Source: Pseudomonadota bacterium
GTDB taxonomy: Bacteria; Pseudomonadota; Gammaproteobacteria; DASZBR01
Direction: 5' to 3'
NCBI GenBank assembly: GCA_021777765.1
Contig: JAJYDF010000002.1
Span: 62,001 to 126,000, forward strand
DNA: 64,000 bases
Shown here: piece by piece, positions 58,804 to 64,000 of the stretch
Layout: each line of letters opens with the position of its first letter
Numbering within the stretch: the stretch's first letter is position 1
Made by a program: the position numbers and the translations under genes
Notes under the pieces: generated by a model
What the model was told of the DNA's origin: nothing
Seen by the model: only the letters and a program-made list of their open reading frames with translations
Databases searched by the model: none

Positions 58804-59130
58804 TAGGATTTCTTCCAAAACTGTTGATCAGTAAACAATTAAAATAGGACAATTAATTCAAATTAAATGCCAGGGATAACCTACTCCATTATAAATGGTT
58901 AATATTATTCTTCGCCTGTAATACAATTTATTTTTCAATATCGAAATATTATTTTTTTTATATTGGGGGCAGCTTGCATAAGACATACTATTCCAGTATA
59001 AAGCAAGTCCTCACGCCCATCCAAAAAATGATAATTATATATCTAGCTCAAAAAGCGTTACAAGCTTTATAAATTTAATTATCCCTCTTCGAGGTATAGT
59101 GACAATAGTGTTAGTGTACGACTGTTTTAT
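58804..59130. other. Intergenic region upstream of GT61 genes
   Basis: About 330 AT-rich bases between divergent genes. I see no open frame of note, no repeat and no convincing promoter; short T- and A-runs only. Confidence 0.4.
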
Positions 59131-59754
59131 ATGGAAAATAAAATTATGAAAGGACAAATATCCTCCTCCGCGAATAACGGAGACCCATTAATTAAAGCAA
59201 ATATCATTAAACATAACGTATCTGATTTATCAAATCTCATAGGATTACTCATAATCAAATTGTGCAATAAAGTGGGTGTTATACTTAATACCACTGCGCT
59301 CACATTAAATATTAAACAACGAATTTATAGTTATAACCACAAAATAATCACTAACTGCACCCATAAGATTCATAAATTAATTCAACCCAATTACAATCAA
59401 ATTGATGCAACATTAGTTGATATTAAAACATGGTGTGAACAACAAGATCTTCCATACATATCCATTAGCAATGAACAGCAAATCGACATTGCCGCGCCTA
59501 AGTTAATAACGCCTTCATCAAACATAACGCCAATGTGCTCAAGAATGGCGAAATTATCTAAAGCTTATTTAGCTGAAATAGATAATGCGACAGTAATTGC
59601 CGGTAGTAAATTAATATTAACGGATAATACTCATATAGTTTTAGATAACGAAATTGACACCTATAAACAACAAGATCATAATTTAAAAAATCCTTTTATT
59701 AACCATTCAAGCTCAGAGAATCTTAAAATTAGCTTTATAAAAAAAGGGGATTAG
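59131..59754 (+). CDS. GT61 glycosyltransferase copy 1, N-terminal frame (frameshifted)
   Basis: A 207-aa frame forming the first half of a glycosyltransferase family 61 (DUF563) gene. Its end, 'KAYLAEIDNATVIAGSKLIL' and 'HIVLDNEIDTYK', is the GT61 N-terminal beta-sheet pattern. It stops at TAG 59752-59754, right after a run of seven As and four Gs (59739-59749). In the -1 frame, coding resumes without interruption as 'IPNGIHLCDDYSHNYFRWSVEG', the expected next block of the family. So this is one gene split by a one-base shift. The start is uncertain: ATG at 59131 or 59146. Confidence 0.6.
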   Translation: MENKIMKGQISSSANNGDPLIKANIIKHNVSDLSNLIGLLIIKLCNKVGVILNTTALTLNIKQRIYSYNHKIITNCTHKIHKLIQPNYNQIDATLVDIKTWCEQQDLPYISISNEQQIDIAAPKLITPSSNITPMCSRMAKLSKAYLAEIDNATVIAGSKLILTDNTHIVLDNEIDTYKQQDHNLKNPFINHSSSENLKISFIKKGD

Positions 59755-59954
59755 CGATACCTAACGGAATACATTTATGTGATGATTATTCGCATAATTA
59801 CTTTCGTTGGTCAGTTGAAGGTCTACCTAAATTTTTCATTCTTGATCAATTTAGCAAATATGACACATTCCCTTTATTAATAGATGATGATTTAACATCT
59901 CAGCAAATAAAAGCTTTAAATATTATCAATTCGCGAAATCGTCCGATATTAAGA

Positions 59955-60545
59955 TTGAAAAAAAGGCACGCATACTCTATTAACAAATTAATAGAATCTT
60001 CCACAGCGACACTTGATAACGACCGCTCATCTGTCACCTCTGACAATAACTTATTATTATCCCCCGATGCAATTCATTATGTAAGAGATAAAATTCTTTG
60101 CGCTATAAGCTGCATACCTAAAAATGGTTATAGAAAATTATTTATTTCACAAAAAAATTTAATTCATCACCATTTGTTAAACCTTGATGAAATTCAATCT
60201 TTAATGATTAACCATGGGTTTGAAATTGTATTTCCTGAAATCTTAACATTTGCCAATCAAGTTAAACTTTTTAGTCAAGCAGAAATAATTATAAGCACAG
60301 CGGTAGCCGGGTTGGCTAATCTTATGTTTTGCCCTGAAAATTGCAAAGCAGTTTTGTTAATAAACGAACGCTCGCCGACAAATTATTATTTATTTAGTCA
60401 TTTTGCACAGATATTAGATAATGATTTACAGTTTCTTCCAAGCATTGATAATACCACAAATATCGATGGGATCTTACAAAATGATTATATTGTAAATAAA
60501 GACTTATTAAGTGACGCTATTTTTTCGATTTGTAATTCATTATAA
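59955..60545 (+). CDS. GT61 glycosyltransferase copy 1, C-terminal frame (frameshifted)
   Basis: The frame is open from 59733 although its first start-like codon is at 59955. Between these it contains 'DYSHNYFRWSVEGLPKFFIL', the classic GT61 H-N-Y-F-H-W block, here with R instead of H before W. After 59955 come 'LINKLIESSTATLDN', and near the end 'KLFSQAEIIISTAVAGLANLMFCP', the GT61 C-terminal motif. In most members that motif reads G-x-H-G-A-G; here it is S-T-A-V-A-G, so key residues are altered. The full repaired gene (59131-60545) would encode about 470 aa. Loss of conserved residues plus the shift suggests it is inactive. Confidence 0.6.
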   Translation: MKKRHAYSINKLIESSTATLDNDRSSVTSDNNLLLSPDAIHYVRDKILCAISCIPKNGYRKLFISQKNLIHHHLLNLDEIQSLMINHGFEIVFPEILTFANQVKLFSQAEIIISTAVAGLANLMFCPENCKAVLLINERSPTNYYLFSHFAQILDNDLQFLPSIDNTTNIDGILQNDYIVNKDLLSDAIFSICNSL

Positions 60546-60550
60546 ATCTG

Positions 60551-60772
60551 ATGATAAATCCTATGCATAATAAATTGACCACATTTAAAAATCGACTGGC
60601 CGTATTTTGTAATTACACCGGTGTTCATATGGCGCAAAAAGGTGCAGTAAAATTAGCCAAAAAACTCGTATTTTATGCCATCGCACTTAATCCTAATTAT
60701 GCAGAATATCGAAACAATTATCGCTTGGTGATGACTTATAAGAAAACGTCAATGCCATTGAACAATTTTTAA
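60551..60772 (+). pseudogene. GT61 glycosyltransferase copy 2, N-terminal remnant
   Basis: A 73-aa frame starting five bases after copy 1. 'KLAKKLVFYAIALNPNYAEYRNNY' looks like a TPR-like start, then the sequence jumps to a different frame. Most of the catalytic middle that copy 1 has is absent, so an internal deletion removed several hundred bases; the remainder of the gene continues in another frame from 60742. Confidence 0.5.
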
Positions 60773-60825
60773 TCGAACTAGGATTCGAAATTATCTATGA
60801 AGAACATCTCTCCTTTGCAAATCAA

Positions 60826-61098
60826 GTGACATTATTTTCACAAGCAAAAATAATAGTCGGCCAAGAAGGTGCAGGAATGGCTAATTTAATTTTCGCCCCA
60901 AGAGATTGCAAAATCATGATCTTGATTGATCATCATCGTCAAATTGATTATTACGAATTCAGCATGCTCACGCAAGCAGTGAATATTGATCTGTTATTTT
61001 TACCCGGTAAAAGCGTTATTGGTATGGTTGATCGTATAAAAGATAATAATTTTGTCATTGATATTGGGCAATTAAATAAAGCGCTACAATCATTATAA
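60826..61098 (+). pseudogene. GT61 glycosyltransferase copy 2, C-terminal remnant
   Basis: Open from 60742 (peptide ENVNAIEQFLIELGFEIIYE), with the nominal start at 60826. It aligns by eye with the end of copy 1: 'SFANQVTLFSQAKIIVGQEGAGMANLIFAPRDCKI' against 'TFANQVKLFSQAEIIISTAVAGLANLMFCPENCKA'. Unlike copy 1 it keeps the conserved GAG of the family motif. With no N-terminal catalytic half attached it cannot be a working enzyme. Confidence 0.6.
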
Positions 61099-61237
61099 AT
61101 TATCTTAATCGGATACAAACTTCGTAATGTTTTAGGACAATTTATAACCTAGTAAAAAGTTCATACGATTACATTCTATATTAATAACCATAAATCCGAG
61201 CCATCAGATCGTAAACTTTCTATTTTTAGCCATATAA

Positions 61238-62047
61238 TCAATCAAATATAGTATTTTCTAATTGGATTTTAAATATCAAATATCCAATTACCTTGGCAAT
61301 GAGGAAAATAAATAAAGTTATCGCAACACCATAGCCCAAACGCCACTTCCACACAGGCCAAGACTTTTTAGGAGAATTTACAGCAAACGTGATGCTGATT
61401 ATTTGCAATAAAAGAAACAAATAACTATACAGTCCTTCACTGATAGTGACGCTGAATGGATATGTAAAAGTAGGTATTATAAAAAGTTTCAAATAAAGAA
61501 ATAGTGTCGCGTTTAAATAAACGCTAACCAATGATAACCAAACGATATTCAGAACGCGCTTAAGAGGGTTTACAGCTGTAAATGTCCCAGCATTATTATT
61601 TATTTTTTTATTTCTCCACCAAAATAATATAACACCGAAATAGCATATAGCCAAACAACTGAACAGAAATAAGCAGATTGTTTTGTGATAATAAACAATA
61701 AAATTATGAGAAAAATCAGACATGGCAGCCAAGAAAGCAATACTCAATATAAATTGAGTAATTACAATTTTTGCATAACGAATTATTGTTTGCCAGTATT
61801 GCTGAAATGGTGATATCAAGACAGTGGTCGAGACGTTATTCGTTATCTGAGTGAAACGCATTAATTGTTGCCATAAGAATGGAATCAAAATATAAGCTTG
61901 TAGAATAATTACCCCATCAATAACGAATACGTAAGAAAGCATATACAAAAAATCAATAGCACTTTTGATATTTGAAAAACTGAATAATGCAAATAAACAC
62001 AAAATCAATAACACATGAACTGCGATTAAATAATATTTTTTCCACAT
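61238..62047 (-). CDS. Polytopic membrane protein of unknown function
   Basis: A 269-aa integral membrane protein with about seven hydrophobic segments, at roughly residues 5-25, 30-55, 88-110, 120-142, 168-190, 205-228 and 240-260, joined by short basic loops ('WWRNKKINN', 'SPKKSWPVWKWR'). No signature of a known transporter or enzyme is visible. The composition, rich in F, I, L and Y, suits an inner membrane protein. It is preceded on the same strand by a 44-aa small frame at 62131-62265. Confidence 0.6.
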   Translation of the reverse strand: MWKKYYLIAVHVLLILCLFALFSFSNIKSAIDFLYMLSYVFVIDGVIILQAYILIPFLWQQLMRFTQITNNVSTTVLISPFQQYWQTIIRYAKIVITQFILSIAFLAAMSDFSHNFIVYYHKTICLFLFSCLAICYFGVILFWWRNKKINNNAGTFTAVNPLKRVLNIVWLSLVSVYLNATLFLYLKLFIIPTFTYPFSVTISEGLYSYLFLLLQIISITFAVNSPKKSWPVWKWRLGYGVAITLFIFLIAKVIGYLIFKIQLENTIFD

Positions 62048-62130
62048 AATAACCCCAAAAATAGATTTTGCCTCTTTTACTTTTTACAATATAAACTCGG
62101 CTATCACTTCTGCATGCTCGGAAGATAGCT

Positions 62131-62265
62131 CTAACTTGCTTGGTCATAAACATCTTCATCATCTGACACAATATTAATATTAGTTAACATGTAGCGAATA
62201 TCATGAAACTTCCTAATAAAATCTTCCGCAAAGCCATCAATGCAGAGAGAAGAGTCCTGTTTCAT
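62131..62265 (-). CDS. Possible small protein (44 aa)
   Basis: An ATG-started frame of 44 codons (MKQDSSLCIDGFAEDFIRKF...) ending in TAG, 84 bases upstream of the membrane-protein gene on the same strand. The peptide has a sensible acidic/amphipathic composition with an acidic end (SDDEDVYDQAS) but no family resemblance and no strong ribosome binding site. It may be a real microprotein or a remnant of a longer gene. Confidence 0.25.
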   Translation of the reverse strand: MKQDSSLCIDGFAEDFIRKFHDIRYMLTNINIVSDDEDVYDQAS

Positions 62266-62368
62266 AAAAAATATGATGTATTTCTAATTTTGGACCGAAT
62301 GCCATAACACTCGCAGGAGAATACAATATCGAAATTCATAATGAGAATGGTATATTCTTAATGCATTA

Positions 62369-63805
62369 TTATTCTTTGAATATATCACTGAAATCTATCA
62401 CATCAGAAAAATAATTACTTTCAATTACAGCTTCACTCACACCATTAACATGTATCAACACCGGTCTAAATGAATATCCTTTGGGACTATTAATGTTATC
62501 AATTTTATTTTGCACCTCTTTTATCACATTTTTTCCTATTTCAGTCTGAGAAAATTTTATCTCACAAATATATAAGCAATTAAATCTTGTTTGTATCATA
62601 TAATCTATTTGACAACCCAGTTGTTGAGTAGTTTTTCTCTGAAAATAAGGATTATCTACCACAATGTCATCTGGTAATAAGTCAAGTTTTTTCCATATGA
62701 ACTCTCGATTATTCAGCACAAGGTTTTCGAATTGAAGTCCCATTATTACAGACCATTCTGGTAATGTATTTAAAGATTTATAATGGAAACTGTCTTGTTC
62801 AATTCTATTCAAATTTTTTTCGATATATTTAAAATAAAATCTTAAATAATTATCACTCAATCTATATTTATATAATCTTACTTTATCTATCGCTCCCTTT
62901 ATATCCCAACTTGCTTCACGAGAAATAAACCCAGCTAATTTTAATTCATTAAGATATTGAGATATTCTTCCTGTTTGGCTTATATCTAATAAGTCACAAA
63001 TTTCTTTATTTTCCTTACTTCCTTCAACAAGAACGGATACTATTTCTTTATAAAGAGGAGAATTACTCAAGAAAAATACATTAAATATCTTATTGAAATC
63101 TTCTACTAATAGCCCACCAGGCATGAAACACAAAGATTTAATATTTTCTTCACTCGATTTTTTCGGGTCTACTTCTTCCAAATACCTTGGAACTCCGCCT
63201 GTAACTGCAAGTATTTTCAATTTTTCATAAGGACTAATATTATTTTCTTGATTAACCCAAAATTCATTACAATCATTTAATGGCAATTCTTTTAATGTAA
63301 GAGTATATGATACACGTCCATAAAATCCTCTGCTCATTAAGATATTTTCTTCTATCCATGAAGAGGCAGATCCACACAAAAACAAAATTAACTCGTCGTT
63401 TTTTTTAAAAATTAAATCCCAAGCATTCTTCAGTTTTCCCAAAAAATCAGGATCTTCACTTCCAACCCAAGAAATCTCATCAAATATAATTACACACCTA
63501 CCTTTTTGTGTTTCTCTACCCAAATAGTTAAATGCGCTATTCCATTCATCGAATTTCACATACGGCAAACCTGTCTGTTGACTAAACTGCTGACTAAACT
63601 CCACCAACTGAGATTCACGAGTCGTTTTCTTCGTTGGAGCTAATCCTGCAAACGAATAGCAGCGAAATTTTTTCGCAAATTCTTCTATTAATCTACTTTT
63701 GCCGATTCGTCACCGCCCTCGAACAACAACGAGAGATGCCGTCCTTTTTTTAAGAAATCGTTGTAATCTTTTGATTTCTTCTTTTCTTCCAACAAATTTA
63801 CTCAT
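62369..63805 (-). pseudogene. Archaeal-type ATPase (ATPase_2/DUF234) with in-frame TGA in the P-loop
   Basis: Read from the ATG at 63805, the frame gives 'MSKFVGRKEEIKRLQRFL' and 'ASLVVVRGR', then TGA (63712-63710), then 'RIGKSRLIEEF' and the rest in the same frame to 62369, 478 codons in all. The stop replaces an arginine codon (CGA to TGA) just ahead of the Walker A lysine in RIGKS. Downstream are Walker B 'CVIIFDEISWVG', sensor 'LILFLCGSASSW', a winged-helix segment ('LDISQTGRISQYLNELKLAGF') and the DUF234 nuclease-like end ('QIDYMIQTRFNCLYICEIKF'). The downstream open part alone (from 63607) lacks the P-loop and would be inactive. Function of the family is unknown. Confidence 0.85.
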
Positions 63806-63836
63806 GAGATCATCCTCTTATAAACGCAAGTATTTA

Positions 63837-63880
63837 GATTTCAAGTCCCAAAAAGCATGGGAATTCTGGGACTTGAAATC
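63837..63880. promoter_or_regulatory. 14-bp perfect palindrome upstream of the ATPase pseudogene
   Basis: GATTTCAAGTCCCA at 63837-63850 and its exact inverse TGGGACTTGAAATC at 63867-63880, 16 bases apart. It is followed by related half-sites ACAAGTCTC and ACAAGTCC (63894-63914). It lies 32-75 bases upstream of the ATPase start on the minus strand, where an operator would be. Confidence 0.65.
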
Positions 63881-64000
63881 CAGATTTTCTGGTTACAAGT
63901 CTCAAAAACAAGTCCATCATGATGGCTTAAAATAAAGATTATGAGGGGGGAAACAAGCTTGAGGGTATCAATTATAAAGAAGCATCAATCACTAATTCAT

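Overview
The window reads as chromosomal DNA from an AT-rich gammaproteobacterium, most likely a member of the Legionellales (Coxiella/Berkiella/Legionella-like) living inside a eukaryotic host. This is inferred from gene order and protein similarity and was not tested by search. Three things support it: the canonical gammaproteobacterial blocks tig-clpP-clpX-lon-(insert)-hupB-tRNA-ppiD and hfq-hflX-hflK-hflC-purA; low GC throughout; and several large proteins that look host-directed (a DXD glycosyltransferase followed by ankyrin-like sequence, ankyrin proteins, long coiled coils).

Layout. 1-3.2 kb: a YqhA-type membrane protein divergent from acetyl-CoA synthetase, then a CsaA-like protein. 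3.2-6.2 kb: an 800-base gene-poor stretch, then a glycosyltransferase/ankyrin effector-like gene broken into three overlapping frames. 6.5-13.4 kb: a MarR unit, a sugar uptake pair (MFS porter and glucokinase), a Nudix hydrolase coupled to a Kef-type antiporter, and an alpha/beta hydrolase. 13.5-16 kb: small unknowns, a DUF3052 protein and a lysine-rich coiled-coil protein. 16.2-28.7 kb: tRNA-Leu, then the protein quality-control cluster (tig, clpP, clpX, lon, hupB, tRNA-Val, tRNA-Asp, ppiD), interrupted between lon and hupB by a 3-kb accessory insert (SDR, MFS stub, ATP-grasp ligase, GNAT). 28.7-34.7 kb: tmk, an SDR, holB, tatD, an ArnT/PMT-like membrane glycosyltransferase and a TusA-like protein. 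34.8-40 kb: hfq-hflX-hflK-hflC-purA.

40-54.7 kb: a type I secretion locus (TolC-like outer membrane channel, HlyD-type adaptor, LapB/LssB-type ABC exporter). Its channel gene is separated from the other two by about 7 kb of effector-like genes: a 674-aa unknown, a 980-aa ankyrin protein with C-terminal membrane segments, a HAD-like small protein and a frameshifted ankyrin gene. A coiled-coil gene with perfect 102-base repeats ends inside the 3' end of a tRNA-Leu gene next to this locus. 54.7-64 kb: rpmE, an AAA_14/DUF4143 ATPase behind palindromes, a cpYpsA-type protein, an LD-carboxypeptidase, two decayed tandem GT61 glycosyltransferase genes, a polytopic membrane protein, and a second archaeal-type ATPase gene with an in-frame TGA in its P-loop and a 14-bp perfect palindrome upstream.

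Two genome-scale themes stand out. First, REP/BIME-like palindromic units sit in at least six intergenic gaps. Second, broken genes cluster in the accessory, host-interaction part, often at A-runs, while every housekeeping gene is intact. I found no CRISPR array, no complete insertion sequence and no prophage.
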